A stretch of DNA of 64,000 nucleotides from Onstottus_B arcticum (lineage in GTDB: Bacteria; Acidobacteriota; Blastocatellia; UBA7656): NCBI GenBank assembly GCA_038040485.1, contig JBBPIE010000006.1:1-64000 (forward strand), in the 5' to 3' direction. Shown here in pieces: positions 1 to 9,274 of this stretch. The notes under the pieces are model-generated. The model did not search any database. It saw only the letters and a list, made by a program, of their open reading frames with translations, and was not told the DNA's origin. Both the position numbers and the translations under genes were made by a program. Numbering within the stretch: the first letter of the stretch is position 1; every line of letters begins with the position of its first letter.

Positions 1-55
1 CCGTAGTCCGTAGTCCGTAGTCCGTAGTCCGTAGTCCGTAGTCCGTAGTCCGTAG
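1..55. repeat. Heptamer tandem array, left arm (unit ccgtagt)
   Basis: Seven perfect copies plus six bases of the 7-bp unit ccgtagt. The array starts at the window edge, so it may be longer. It is nearly complementary to the gactact array at 146-240, so the two arms could pair around a spacer of about 90 bases. It is intergenic, upstream of the S41 protease gene. Confidence 0.95.
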
Positions 56-145
56 GCGGTGGTCCTTTGTAGGCCCAGGTCGCAAAGTATATCCGAATCA
101 AGAACGGGCGTTAACTTCGTTCGACAGCAACCTCGAAACATCGAG

Positions 146-240
146 CTACTGACTACTGACTACTGACTACTGACTACTGACTACTGACTACTGACCACTG
201 ACACTGACACTGACCACTGACTACTAGCCACTGACCACCG
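146..240. repeat. Heptamer tandem array, right arm (unit ctactga)
   Basis: About six clean copies of ctactga, followed by degenerate copies (ccactga, cactga, ctagcca). The reverse complement reads tagtcag, one base different from the tagtccg register of the array at 1-55. The arms therefore face each other as an imperfect inverted repeat. The array ends some 25 bases before the ribosome-binding site of the protease gene. Confidence 0.9.
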
Positions 241-281
241 CCCACTGTTATCATTCGCTTCACACAAGGAGTCCTGAAGTT

Positions 282-1934
282 ATGAGGCACAAGGCTCTTC
301 CGCTGGTTGCGATCATCGTCCTAACTGTAGCGACGCTCGCTGGCGGTTACTACGGCTCGGCGCGGGCTCAGCGCGGGGCGGCAACCGGCGCCGATGAAAT
401 TCCTGAAGAACTTGCCGATGGTTTCAAAGAAGCTCTCGCCGCAATCCAGGAAAGCTACGCCGGAAAGGTGGACCTGGAAGCCCTGGGCAGAGACTCGATT
501 CAGGGAATGCTCCGCCAGCTTGACCCGCATTCGACCTTCTTCACCAAGCAGGAATTCGACGACGTTCAGACCGAACAAAGCAGCCGCACTTACGGCATCG
601 GCGTTACGATCGCGAAACGCTACGATCACGTCTACATTCTCTCCGCGACCCCCGGTTCGCCCGGGCATCGCGCCGGGCTTCGATACGGGGACGCCCTCGT
701 CGCGATCGACAAGCAAAACGTCGAGGACTGGACCTCGGACCGGGTAATGCACAAAGTTCGCGGGGAAAAAGGCGAGCCCGTCGAAATAACCATCGAACGA
801 GCCGGCGCCCCTAACCCGATAACTGTCCGAATCCGACGCGACGAAGTGAAGCTCCCGTCGGTCCGCAGCGCTTTTATGGCAGGGCAAGCCGGCACGGGCT
901 ACATCGCGCTCACCGGCGGCTTCTCGAGCAAGACCGACGAAGAGATGACTGAAGCGCTTGCGCGCCTCAAGCAGGAAGGGATGCGCCAGCTTGTGCTCGA
1001 TCTGCGCGGCAACCCCGGCGGGCTGCTCGACGAAGCCATCAAGATATCCAAGAAGTTCCTGGCGCCGGGTGAAAAGATCGTCGAAGTGCGCGGCCGTGAC
1101 GGCGAGTCTTCGCCTCACAGCTACCAGGCGCCGGACGACAACGCGCCCGAAACCATGCCGATGGTGATACTGGTGAATCGTCAAACCGCGTCCGCCTCGG
1201 AGATTGTTGCGGGCGCGCTCCAGGATCACGACCGCGCGCTTATCGTCGGGGAAAACAGTTTCGGCAAAGGACTTGTTCAGGGAGTCTTTCACTTGTGGGG
1301 CGGCACCGGCCTCGTGCTGACTACCGCGAAGTACTACACGCCGAAAGGCCGCTCGGTGCAACGCAACTACTCGAACGTGTCGTTCTACGACTACTACCTC
1401 AACAGAGAAGCCGAGCAGCCGGCTGCGAGCGCGCACGGAGACGTGTTCACGACGGACCTTGGGCGCACGGTCTACGGCGGGGGCGGCATAACCCCTGACA
1501 TCGAAGTGAAGTCGCCCGAGGTTGGCCGCGCGCGCGGGCGTCTCTTCTACGGCATATTCGACTTCGTGCGGCAATTGGTGGCGGGACAGATAACGGGTTT
1601 GCGGGAATATCGAATCGGCGAGACTCAATACAAAACGAAGATCACGCTTGAAGAGATCAACCGCTACCCGGTAACCGATGACCTGGTATCCTCGTTTCGC
1701 CAACACATCGCCGCCAAGCCGCAATTCAATCTCTCCGATGAGCTCGTAACGACAAACCTCGCGTACATCCGCACGCAGATGCGGCGAGAGATGATCACGG
1801 CCGCTTACGGTCCGGAAGCGGGCGAGCAAGCTTACCTGCCTGACGACGCTCAGTTTCGCAAGGCGATCGAATCGCTCGACCAGGCGCGAATGCTGGCCGA
1901 CAACGCCAGTCGCGCTCGCGGCGACAGGCAGTGA
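282..1934 (+). CDS. S41 family carboxy-terminal processing protease with PDZ domain
   Basis: Periplasmic serine protease of the CtpA/Prc family, expected to cut proteins near their C-terminus. Residues 1-29 form a signal peptide or membrane anchor. A PDZ domain lies at about 103-185, with the YGIGVTI and AGLRYGD landmarks. The S41 catalytic domain follows. The Ser/Lys dyad is visible as S304 in TASASEI and K329 in FGKGLVQ, with D315 at the spacing expected from Prc. The ATG at 282 has an aaggag ribosome-binding site just upstream. The length of 550 aa is typical of the family. The stop codon is directly followed by the ATG of the next gene, so the two are probably co-transcribed. The family call is firm; the substrate is unknown. 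Confidence 0.93.
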   Translation: MRHKALPLVAIIVLTVATLAGGYYGSARAQRGAATGADEIPEELADGFKEALAAIQESYAGKVDLEALGRDSIQGMLRQLDPHSTFFTKQEFDDVQTEQSSRTYGIGVTIAKRYDHVYILSATPGSPGHRAGLRYGDALVAIDKQNVEDWTSDRVMHKVRGEKGEPVEITIERAGAPNPITVRIRRDEVKLPSVRSAFMAGQAGTGYIALTGGFSSKTDEEMTEALARLKQEGMRQLVLDLRGNPGGLLDEAIKISKKFLAPGEKIVEVRGRDGESSPHSYQAPDDNAPETMPMVILVNRQTASASEIVAGALQDHDRALIVGENSFGKGLVQGVFHLWGGTGLVLTTAKYYTPKGRSVQRNYSNVSFYDYYLNREAEQPAASAHGDVFTTDLGRTVYGGGGITPDIEVKSPEVGRARGRLFYGIFDFVRQLVAGQITGLREYRIGETQYKTKITLEEINRYPVTDDLVSSFRQHIAAKPQFNLSDELVTTNLAYIRTQMRREMITAAYGPEAGEQAYLPDDAQFRKAIESLDQARMLADNASRARGDRQ

Positions 1935-2477
1935 ATGCCCGCCAACTACTACCACTTCATCACACACTGGCGAGTTGAGGGCTCGGTCAACAAAGTCGCC
2001 GACGTTCTCAAGAAAGCCGAGGACCTGCCTCGATGGTGGCCATCCGTGTACCTCGACGTTCGAGTCCTCGACCCCGGCGATGAGGACGGCATCGGCAAGA
2101 TCGTCAGCTTGTACACCAAAGGCTGGCTGCCGTACACGCTGCATTGGCGGTTCCAGGTGACGGAGTCTCATTATCCGTTTGGATTCAGCCTTGAAGCCTC
2201 GGGCGACTTCGACGGGCGCGGCATCTGGACCTTCGAGCAAGACGGTGAGTGGGTCAACGTCGTTTACGACTGGAGAGTGCGGGCCGACAAACCACTGCTT
2301 CGGGCGCTGTCCTTCTTGCTGAAACCGGTCTTCGCAGCCAATCACAAATGGGCTATGGCTCGCGGCGAAGAGAGTTTCAAGCTGGAACTCCAGCGTCGCC
2401 GCGCGCGAACCGCTGAAGAACTCGCGCGAGTTCCCTCTCCACCCGCGCCGACCTTCGCCCGGCGAAGCCGTTCTTAG
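1935..2477 (+). CDS. SRPBCC (START-like) family protein
   Basis: 180-aa protein that resembles the SRPBCC/polyketide-cyclase fold, a hydrophobic-ligand-binding cup. It begins with the typical (H)xxWRVEGSVNKVADVL stretch and carries the family-like WxxVYLDVRVLDPG and FRWxF patterns across residues 5-110. No signal peptide is seen. The C-terminal 30 residues are Arg- and Pro-rich and look like an unstructured tail. The start codon abuts the stop of the upstream S41 protease gene with no gap, which suggests translational coupling. The ligand and reaction cannot be read from the sequence. Confidence 0.75.
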   Translation: MPANYYHFITHWRVEGSVNKVADVLKKAEDLPRWWPSVYLDVRVLDPGDEDGIGKIVSLYTKGWLPYTLHWRFQVTESHYPFGFSLEASGDFDGRGIWTFEQDGEWVNVVYDWRVRADKPLLRALSFLLKPVFAANHKWAMARGEESFKLELQRRRARTAEELARVPSPPAPTFARRSRS

Positions 2478-2644
2478 TTCAGAGTTCTGAGTTCAGGGTT
2501 CAGAGTTTAAGGTTCAGCTTGCTTCCCACGTTCATGCAGCAGATCAGGATGAAGCTTCCACCCAGGACTCTCTACTCAGAACCTTGAACCCTGAACTCTG
2601 AACCCCGAACTCTAAATCTTGAACTCCGAGCCTGAACTCAAACT
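2476..2644. repeat. Facing heptamer arms (agttcag / ctgaact)
   Basis: The left arm (2476-2517) is built of degenerate 7-mers such as agttcag, agttctg and ggttcag. The right arm (2573-2644) contains ctgaact, ctgaacc and ttgaacc, the reverse complements. About 55 unique bases lie between them. The design matches the arrays at 1-240, 3503-3619 and 9275-9472, although the heptamer itself differs. Confidence 0.9.
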
Positions 2645-2753
2645 GATCACCCGTTGACCCGTTTCTGAGCTTGTGATAAACCGCAGGCAGAACAGCGCCG
2701 GTTTGCTAAACGTTTTTCAATACGCGCTCGAGTTCGCGCTCGCGAGGCCCGCT

Positions 2754-3473
2754 ATGATCACCGAAAAAGACATCACGATTCGTCCCGATGCCGCAAAGCT
2801 GGGGCCCCCGATCTTTCCAACCAACTCGGTCGAGTTCGTGAACTCGCTGTCGCACTACTATCGGGGCGAGCTCTCGCGGATGATGAGCTGGCGCGACCGG
2901 CTTGATCGCACTACCAACTGGGCGATAACAGGGGTCGGCGCGATGCTGTCAGTCTCGCTTTCGTCGCCGCAGTCTCATCACGGAGTGCTGCTGTTCGCGA
3001 TGGTGCTGGTTTTTTTGATGTTGGCTATCGAGTCCCGCCGCTACCGCTTCTTTCACGTGTACCGAAGCCGCGTGCGATTGATCGAGCGCAACTACTACGC
3101 GCGCATTCTTTCGCCGCGCGATACGATCGATCCCGTGCATTGGATGAATCAACTCGGAGAAGACTTGCGGCTCCCGCGTTTTTCGATGACGCAGAATCAG
3201 GCTATGGCGAGGCGGCTGCGCCGGAACTATAGCTGGCTGTTTTTCATCCTGCTGCTTGCGTGGCTGCTCAAGACTTCGACCAGCGTTCTGCAACCGGGCA
3301 CAAGCCAGATCATTCACTCGACCGGCGAGCTGCTCAACAATGCCGCGCTTGGATACATTCCCGGCTGGTTAGTGCTGAGCGGCATTCTTGTCTTCTATGG
3401 ATGGCTGCTCTTCATAATGTTCAAGCACCGCGAGACAACCGGCGAGCTCGCGTATGGTGAGGTACACGTCTAA
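2754..3473 (+). CDS. DUF2270 family integral membrane protein
   Basis: Resembles the DUF2270 family of predicted membrane proteins. Conserved stretches are HYYRGELSRMMSWRDRLD, TTNWA and IESRRYRFFHVYRSRVRLIE. Four hydrophobic segments are visible: two in the middle (about 55-95 after the ATG), one at the LFFILLLAWLL stretch and one at WLVLSGILVFYGWLLFIMF near the end. The reading frame is open upstream to a GTG at 2673, but family homology begins only after the ATG at 2754, so I chose that start; the choice is uncertain. Role unknown. Confidence 0.8.
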   Translation: MITEKDITIRPDAAKLGPPIFPTNSVEFVNSLSHYYRGELSRMMSWRDRLDRTTNWAITGVGAMLSVSLSSPQSHHGVLLFAMVLVFLMLAIESRRYRFFHVYRSRVRLIERNYYARILSPRDTIDPVHWMNQLGEDLRLPRFSMTQNQAMARRLRRNYSWLFFILLLAWLLKTSTSVLQPGTSQIIHSTGELLNNAALGYIPGWLVLSGILVFYGWLLFIMFKHRETTGELAYGEVHV

Positions 3474-3502
3474 GGGGACGGCAACTGTCGAGAAAGAACG
3501 AG

Positions 3503-3619
3503 ATTGAAAATTTCAAATTGAAAATTGAAAATTGAGGAAGTCGCAGCAGCTCTTGCATTTTACACTTTGCAATTTGCAATTTGCAATTGTCAGTGTCTTT
3601 CAATCTGCAATTTTCAATG
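3503..3619. repeat. Facing heptamer arms (attgaaa / tttgcaa)
   Basis: The left arm (3503-3535) has repeated attgaaa units. The right arm (3553-3619) has tttgcaa, tttgcaa and caatttt units, approximately the reverse complement. Only about 17 bases separate the arms. They sit between the DUF2270 gene and the Ser/Thr kinase gene. Confidence 0.85.
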
Positions 3620-3697
3620 TCCCTGGTCCCAGTCTCTTGCGCATTTGGTTCCTGGCATCATAGTGTTAGAAGTGCAACTCAGCGGGCGAAATCGACC

Positions 3698-6154
3698 ATG
3701 ACAGGCAGAGCTTTCCTCCACTACACGATAGGCGAGCGTCTCGGCGCGGGCGGAATGGGCGAGGTTTATCGCGCCGAAGACACGCGGCTCGGACGCTCGG
3801 TTGCGCTCAAGTTTCTTCCTGCCTCATTTCAATATGACCCCGACCGCCGCGAACGATTCTTCAGGGAAGCACGCGCCGCCTCGGCTCTGCGCTCGCCCTA
3901 CATAGCCGCCATTCACGACATAGGCGAGCACGACGGCTCTGCGTTCATCGTGATGGAATTCGTGGAAGGTGCGCTGCTCTCGAACATGATCCAGGGCGGC
4001 CCGCTTCAGCTCTTCGACTCGATCGACATCGCTATGCAAGTCGCCGACGCGCTCGACGAAGCGCACGGAGCCGGCATCATCCATCGCGACATCAAGAGCT
4101 CGAACCTGATGGTTACCGATCGCGGGCTAGTCAAAGTGCTTGATTTCGGGCTCGCTAAAGTTTCCCCCTCAGCGCCGCTCCCACCGACGAGCGGCAATTC
4201 CGATAGCGACGCGACCGCCCAGCTTGGCCAGGAAACCTCGGTTGGCCTGGTGCTCGGCACCGTGTCGTATATGTCACCCGAGCAGGCGTTGGGTCAGGAC
4301 GTGGATCATCGCTCGGACATCTTCTCGCTCGGCGTCGTGAGCTACGAGATGCTTACCGCGCGGCTGCCGTTCAGCGGCGCCAGCAACACCGAGATCATCG
4401 ACAAGATAGTTCACGAGGAGCCGCCGGCGGTTGCCCGGTTCAACTACAGCGTGCCTCCCGAGCTTGACCGCATCGTTCGCAAGTCGATCGAGAAGGACCC
4501 TTCGTTCAGGTATCAGTCGGTGCGCGAAATGTACATCGACCTGCGCAACCTGAGGCGCGACCTGGACACAGGAAAGCTCGCAGGCGCTCCCACCCAGCAC
4601 GTGACCGAGCATCAACCTACTGTCATTCTCTCAGACGTGGCTCAAGCCCCAACCGTCGCCATATCCGGCCCTACCACAAAACTCGAGAACGCACTCGCGG
4701 TGATGACTTTCGCGAACATCACCAAGGAAGCGGCCGACGACTGGATCGGCTCGGGTATCGCCGAAACCGTGACCGCCGACTTGAAGAACGTGAAGGGTCT
4801 GTCAGTCATCGGGCGCGAGCGGACCTTCGAGATATTGAAGGGCCTGACTACCGGCAGTCTTGCCGACTCTGAAGAAGCCGTTGCGATCGACGTAGGCCGC
4901 CGGCTTGGCGCGCGCTGGATTCTGGCCGGCGGCTACCAGCGGATGGCTGAGATGATTCGGATCACGGCTCGCGTAATCGATGTAAGCACCGGCGAGGTCG
5001 TTCGCACAGTAAAGATTGACGGCAAGATCGCAGAGATTTTTGCGCTTCAGGACAAGATAGTCTACGAACTGAGCCAGGGGTTGAACCTGGAGATCGAGAC
5101 CTCGGAGTTGAGCGAAATCGAGCGCGACGAGACCCACTCGGTCGAAGCGTACGAGAGCTTCTCTCGCGGGATGATCAACCTGCGCAACGGCAGCCGCGAC
5201 TCGCTCGACCGGTCGATCTACTTCTTCGAGAAAGCCATCGAGCTGGATCCGAACTACGCGGGCGCATACGCGGCGCTGAGCGCGGCGTACGATCTGAAGG
5301 GAAGCTTCCTCGGCATACCCGAGCTCTCGATCAAGGCAATCGAGTTTGCCAAGAAGGCCATCGAGTTGAGTCCGCGCCTCACTCACGCGCACCAGTTTCT
5401 CGGCGGCGCGTACAGCACCGCCGGCCGCTATGACGAAGCGGTCGAGTCACTCACGGAAGCGGTTAGGCTGGACCCTAACAACGCCGGCGCTCACGCGTCG
5501 CTTGGGAGGGTTTACTGGATTGGCAAGGGGATGATCGACGAAGGCATCGACGAACTGGAGCACGCGATCGCGATCAATCCGCAAGGCGGCTACGCGTATC
5601 TGCAGCTTGTTTTTTTGCACACGATCCTGGGGAACTACCAGCGCGCGGAAGCCGTTGCGAAACGCGCGATCGAGCTTCAGGAGCGATACATCTCGGGGCA
5701 GGAAGGCTTGCAGGTTGTCGGCGCGCACACGCGGCTCGGCTACTGCTATTACCGCCAGGGCCGATACGACGAAGCGATTGCCGAGTACAACCGCGAAGTC
5801 GACTTTCTGGCTTCGAGCGATCACGCATTGCGGGACCGGTCGATGATCGAACTCGACCAGAAACTCGGCGCGGCTTACCTGCGCAAAGGGATGACCGAGG
5901 AATCCGAAACGCACTTGAAGCGCGGGCTCAAGAAGTTTGAAGAGCGGCTGGGACGCGGCGCCGCCGATCCATTCACCAAGTACTACATCGCTTGCTTGTA
6001 CGCGCTTCGAGGCGACGCGGACAATGCAATCAAATACTTAAGCGAGTCGCTTGATCGGCTTCGAACGCTGAACACGATTCGGGCCAAGAGCGATCCCGAT
6101 TTTGAGAGCTTGAAAGAGGATCCTCGCTTCCGCGAGATCCTTGGTGAGGCCTAG
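3698..6154 (+). CDS. Serine/threonine protein kinase with FlgO-like and TPR domains
   Basis: Hanks-type kinase of about 818 aa. The kinase domain fills roughly residues 8-285 and is complete: glycine loop GERLGAGGMGEVYRA, VALKFL lysine, IIHRDIKSSNLMV catalytic loop, DFGLAKV and MSPEQ. The middle region (about 330-480, starting LAVMTFANITKEAADDWIG) resembles the FlgO/TolB-like domain that often follows such kinases. The C-terminal 330 residues are TPR repeats. No membrane segment is obvious, so a cytoplasmic signalling role is likely. The frame is open back to 3581, but that stretch overlaps a heptamer repeat; the ATG at 3698 leads straight into the kinase fold. Confidence 0.9.
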   Translation: MTGRAFLHYTIGERLGAGGMGEVYRAEDTRLGRSVALKFLPASFQYDPDRRERFFREARAASALRSPYIAAIHDIGEHDGSAFIVMEFVEGALLSNMIQGGPLQLFDSIDIAMQVADALDEAHGAGIIHRDIKSSNLMVTDRGLVKVLDFGLAKVSPSAPLPPTSGNSDSDATAQLGQETSVGLVLGTVSYMSPEQALGQDVDHRSDIFSLGVVSYEMLTARLPFSGASNTEIIDKIVHEEPPAVARFNYSVPPELDRIVRKSIEKDPSFRYQSVREMYIDLRNLRRDLDTGKLAGAPTQHVTEHQPTVILSDVAQAPTVAISGPTTKLENALAVMTFANITKEAADDWIGSGIAETVTADLKNVKGLSVIGRERTFEILKGLTTGSLADSEEAVAIDVGRRLGARWILAGGYQRMAEMIRITARVIDVSTGEVVRTVKIDGKIAEIFALQDKIVYELSQGLNLEIETSELSEIERDETHSVEAYESFSRGMINLRNGSRDSLDRSIYFFEKAIELDPNYAGAYAALSAAYDLKGSFLGIPELSIKAIEFAKKAIELSPRLTHAHQFLGGAYSTAGRYDEAVESLTEAVRLDPNNAGAHASLGRVYWIGKGMIDEGIDELEHAIAINPQGGYAYLQLVFLHTILGNYQRAEAVAKRAIELQERYISGQEGLQVVGAHTRLGYCYYRQGRYDEAIAEYNREVDFLASSDHALRDRSMIELDQKLGAAYLRKGMTEESETHLKRGLKKFEERLGRGAADPFTKYYIACLYALRGDADNAIKYLSESLDRLRTLNTIRAKSDPDFESLKEDPRFREILGEA

Positions 6155-6184
6155 GCTTATCTGCAAACATAACCGGAGGGTGCC

Positions 6185-6400
6185 ATGCACAATGAGTTCA
6201 CTGCAATCATAGAGCAAGACGACGAATGGTTCCTGGCTTACTGCCCGGAGATCCCAGGCGCAAATGGACAAGGCCGTACGATCGAAGAGTGCCGCAAGAG
6301 TCTCACGGCCGCAATCGAGGTGATCCTGGAAGATCGCCGTGAAGATGGATTGCGGGGGATTCCCCCAGATGCCATTCGAGAAACGGTTGTCCTACAATGA
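6185..6400 (+). CDS. hicB: HicB family antitoxin
   Basis: 71-aa protein with the partial RNase-H-like fold of HicB: the start FTAIIEQDDEWFLAYCPEIPG and the stretch GRTIEECRKSLTAAIEVIL are typical. It would neutralise the HicA toxin encoded immediately downstream. A gaggg-type ribosome-binding site precedes the ATG. There is no C-terminal DNA-binding extension, so it is a minimal HicB. The gene order is antitoxin first, the reverse of the best-known hicAB order but common for this short HicB class. Confidence 0.88.
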   Translation: MHNEFTAIIEQDDEWFLAYCPEIPGANGQGRTIEECRKSLTAAIEVILEDRREDGLRGIPPDAIRETVVLQ

Positions 6401-6582
6401 AGCGTGGCTCGCTGCTGAGACGCTTGCGAAAGCACGGCTGCTATTTGAAGCGCGAAGGCCGCGAGCATTCTCTCTGGTGCAATCCTCAGACCGGTGAAGT
6501 TGAAGCCGTTCCCCGCCACATCGAGATCCCCAACAAGCTAGCAAGGAAGATCTGTCGCGGTCTGTCGGTACCGGAACTTTGA
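6397..6582 (+). CDS. hicA: HicA family mRNA interferase toxin
   Basis: 61-aa protein with the HicA double-stranded-RNA-binding-like fold: RRLRKHGCYLKREGREHSLW followed by the RHIEIPNKLARKICRGL helix. The catalytic histidine of the family is present in GREHSLW. It is predicted to cleave mRNA and to be held inactive by the HicB protein. It overlaps the hicB stop by four bases (atga), so the pair is translationally coupled. Confidence 0.88.
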   Translation: MKRGSLLRRLRKHGCYLKREGREHSLWCNPQTGEVEAVPRHIEIPNKLARKICRGLSVPEL

Positions 6583-6628
6583 CTCGCAATACCGTTCGCG
6601 CGCCGATCAAAATACAGCACGAAACGTC

Positions 6629-8104
6629 CTACGGACGCTTGTCGCAGAGAACGTACATTGAATAGCCGTCGAGTGAGATTGTTTTGATGTTCGCATAGCG
6701 ATCGAGCAGCTTGAATTCTTCAACCCTTGGGTTCGTCGTGCCGATGCAAACAGCATCAAACTGCCCATCCCTCAACAACTCATCAGCTCGCGAGTGAGGA
6801 TTGAACCGGTTCTCGAGACCCGGCGGCGGTAACCGATGAACTGCGAAATACACCGCCTCCGAAGCGTAGTAGTTCCCGCTGCCCGACGTGCACGCCTCAA
6901 GCTCGCGGGCGATCATCTCGACGTCACGATAGTCACCGTAGGGCGCTTGCCATCGCCACACGTATCTCATTCCGGAGAGTCCAGCCAGATACAGGGCCAC
7001 GACAACAACCAAAACCGGAGTGCTGGCTCGGATAGCTGACGCCTTACTTGCGCGCGCGGTGCTCCACTTGATCGCGGCTCTCCGAGCCAGTTCCACGGTT
7101 CCTGCCGCCGCGAGGATTGCCAGAAACGGAAGCGCCAGCAGCAAGTAAAATGCGCTTGTTGTTTTGGCGGATGCGACAAGCGCTATTAGGGCGAGTGCTG
7201 TCCAAGTGCACCAGCGCACTTCCTCATCCCGCCGAAACCAGTTAGCCACGCTTGCGGGGAGGGAGCGGGCGAGACGCCCGCGCTCCCAGGAGGCTTCACC
7301 CCGCCGAAACCAGTTGGCTAGGATTGCCAGCGCGGTCAACGTCGCGCCTTGCACCGACCAGAACCATGCGATCATCTCCCGAACATTGAAACGCCAGCCC
7401 AGGCTCGGTCGATCGACAAGGTGATATCCCACCAAGTTGAATATGACGTCACCTGGAGACTTTGCGAACAGGATTAGAACCGGCGCACAGGCAACCGTTG
7501 CGCCGGCGATGAACATGAGCACCAGCCGTTTATTTCGAATCAGGATTCGCACAAGGACTACAGCGGCCACTGGCAGAGTTAGCAGGTTCGAGGCTGCCGC
7601 TGCTCCCGCGAATAGTCCCGACGCAAACACATGAAGGCGGCGCCCACCCGGCCTTGAAAAGAAGAGCGCGGCCATCGAGCACAATAGACAGAAGCCGTAA
7701 GGTAGCCCCGTCGTCGCGAATATCAGCGCGTAGCAGTTCGCCGCGAAAAAGATCATCGTAAGCACGGCGGCCGTCCGGCTCGCGTTTTCTTCAACGAACA
7801 AGTCCCGCGCGTAGACACCAGCGAGCGCTGCCGACCCGGCTACAGCAAGCGCCGAGAACGCGTGCGAGATTCGCCATGTTTCGCTCAGTTGGAACAGGCC
7901 AGCCGTCAGATAAGCGTGCAGGGGCGGGTGTTGGTAGAAGAAATCAAGGTAGGGCCGCTTGCCGGCGCGGATCAACTGCGCGGCGAGGAGATGGAACGGT
8001 TCGTCCCCAACGTAAGCGTGAATCTGTGAATAGATTAGGAAGACGGCGAAGGTGCAAGCCGCCAATGTCCAAAAGAAGAGTGCAGGTCTCTTGTGGATGC
8101 TCAA
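6629..8104 (-). CDS. Polytopic membrane protein, glycosyltransferase family 39/ArnT-like
   Basis: 491-aa membrane protein with about ten hydrophobic segments. It has the layout of lipid-linked-sugar glycosyltransferases: an N-terminal transmembrane helix, then an acidic loop VGDEPFHLLAAQLIRAGKRPYLDFFYQHPPLHAYL. That loop resembles the DE/YxDFFxxHPP stretch of the GT39/83 superfamily. The final 90 residues are soluble and Cys-containing. It probably transfers a sugar from a polyprenyl carrier on the periplasmic face, but acceptor and donor are unknown. It lies on the opposite strand from hicA and is followed upstream by dusB on the same strand, 53 bases away. Confidence 0.65.
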   Translation of the reverse strand: MSIHKRPALFFWTLAACTFAVFLIYSQIHAYVGDEPFHLLAAQLIRAGKRPYLDFFYQHPPLHAYLTAGLFQLSETWRISHAFSALAVAGSAALAGVYARDLFVEENASRTAAVLTMIFFAANCYALIFATTGLPYGFCLLCSMAALFFSRPGGRRLHVFASGLFAGAAAASNLLTLPVAAVVLVRILIRNKRLVLMFIAGATVACAPVLILFAKSPGDVIFNLVGYHLVDRPSLGWRFNVREMIAWFWSVQGATLTALAILANWFRRGEASWERGRLARSLPASVANWFRRDEEVRWCTWTALALIALVASAKTTSAFYLLLALPFLAILAAAGTVELARRAAIKWSTARASKASAIRASTPVLVVVVALYLAGLSGMRYVWRWQAPYGDYRDVEMIARELEACTSGSGNYYASEAVYFAVHRLPPPGLENRFNPHSRADELLRDGQFDAVCIGTTNPRVEEFKLLDRYANIKTISLDGYSMYVLCDKRP

Positions 8105-8157
8105 TTCGCGGAGACTCTAACGGAGTCGGGAACCATCTTTCCTCTTGATATCGAGGG

Positions 8158-9249
8158 CTAGCTGACTGCTGCGGGCGTCGCGAACTCCGAGCACTTCGGA
8201 TCGCGCGGCTTTGGATCGATAAACTCGCGTTCTTCGCGCGTCAACGAGTCGGGCGGGACTCCGCGCGCGATCATCGACTCGAAGTACTCGTCTATTTGAT
8301 CGTAGATTTCCTGAATCGTCTGCGAATGAAAGACCCGCTCTCGAAGGCGCGCGCCGCCTGCAAGCCCGTGTGTGAAGTAGCCGCACATCTGCTTTAGCTT
8401 GCCAGTCAGCCCCTTCTCGGGCATTTCGTCGCGCATCAACTCGTGGTAGCGATGAAGCACCCGCTGTTTTTCCTCGAGCGGCGGTTGATATTGATTCTCG
8501 CCGCGCATCAACTCCGAAGTCTGGCGGAAGATCCACGGGTTGGCGATCGCGCCGCGTCCGATCATCACCGCGTCGACCCCGCTCTCGTTGAGCCGATCGA
8601 CTGCTTGCTCCGGAGTCGTGATGTCGCCACAGCCCGTGACCGGAATCGAAACCGCTCGCTTGACCGCCGCGATGGTGTCCCAGTTGGCGCGTCCACTATA
8701 GCCCTGCATTCGCGTGCGCCCGTGAATCGCTACCATGTCGCCGCCGCAGTCTTCGATGAGTCGCGCGACTTCGACTGCGTTGATTGATGCATCATCCCAT
8801 CCGGTTCGAATCTTCATCGTCAGCGGGATCGAGATCGCGCGGCGCACGCGGCGCAGAATCTTCTCGAGCTGCGGCAGGTCGCGCAGCAAGGAAGAACCGC
8901 CGCCGCCGTTGACTACTTTCTTGGCAGGGCAGCCGCAGTTTATATCCACGATATCAGCGCCGCTCTGCTCAATGATCTCGGCCGCGGCCGCCATTCGCTC
9001 TTCGTTGTGCCCGAAAATCTGAATCGAAAGCGGACGCTCCTCGGGCAGGAACTTCATCATTCGGTGGGTTCGCATGTTGCCGCGAGTGATGGCTTCGACG
9101 GAAATGAACTCGGTCACGATCAAGCCGACGCCGCTGAGTTCCTTGATCAGCCGGCGAAACGACGAGTCGGTCACGCCCGCCATCGGCGCCAGCACCAGGT
9201 TGGGCTTAATGGTGAAGCTGCCTATTTTCATTTCCGGCATCGGATTCAT
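8158..9249 (-). CDS. dusB: tRNA-dihydrouridine synthase DusB
   Basis: FMN-dependent reductase that converts uridines in tRNA to dihydrouridine. 363 aa with the TIM-barrel landmarks NLVLAPMAGVTDSSFRRL near the N-terminus, QIFGHN, and the DINCGCPAKKVVNGGGGSSLL stretch that carries the active-site cysteine. Further motifs are MKIRTGWDD, AIHGRTRMQGYSG and MIGRGAIANPWIF. The C-terminal helical region binds tRNA. The start at 9249 gives a natural N-terminus; an in-frame ATG a few codons later is also possible. Confidence 0.93.
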   Translation of the reverse strand: MNPMPEMKIGSFTIKPNLVLAPMAGVTDSSFRRLIKELSGVGLIVTEFISVEAITRGNMRTHRMMKFLPEERPLSIQIFGHNEERMAAAAEIIEQSGADIVDINCGCPAKKVVNGGGGSSLLRDLPQLEKILRRVRRAISIPLTMKIRTGWDDASINAVEVARLIEDCGGDMVAIHGRTRMQGYSGRANWDTIAAVKRAVSIPVTGCGDITTPEQAVDRLNESGVDAVMIGRGAIANPWIFRQTSELMRGENQYQPPLEEKQRVLHRYHELMRDEMPEKGLTGKLKQMCGYFTHGLAGGARLRERVFHSQTIQEIYDQIDEYFESMIARGVPPDSLTREEREFIDPKPRDPKCSEFATPAAVS

Positions 9250-9274
9250 AAGTGCAGAAGTCTAGCACACGAAC

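Noticed and set aside
1..240. Tandem repeats as a possible CRISPR array
   Set aside because: The units are 7 bp with no unique spacers, and no cas gene is present in the window.
321..2345. 674-codon open frame on the minus strand
   Set aside because: It is entirely antisense to the S41 protease and SRPBCC genes, which have clear family motifs. The reverse reading has no family resemblance and is a by-product of high GC.
4802..5914. Minus-strand frames within the kinase-TPR gene
   Set aside because: They are shadows of the well-supported kinase/TPR reading frame.
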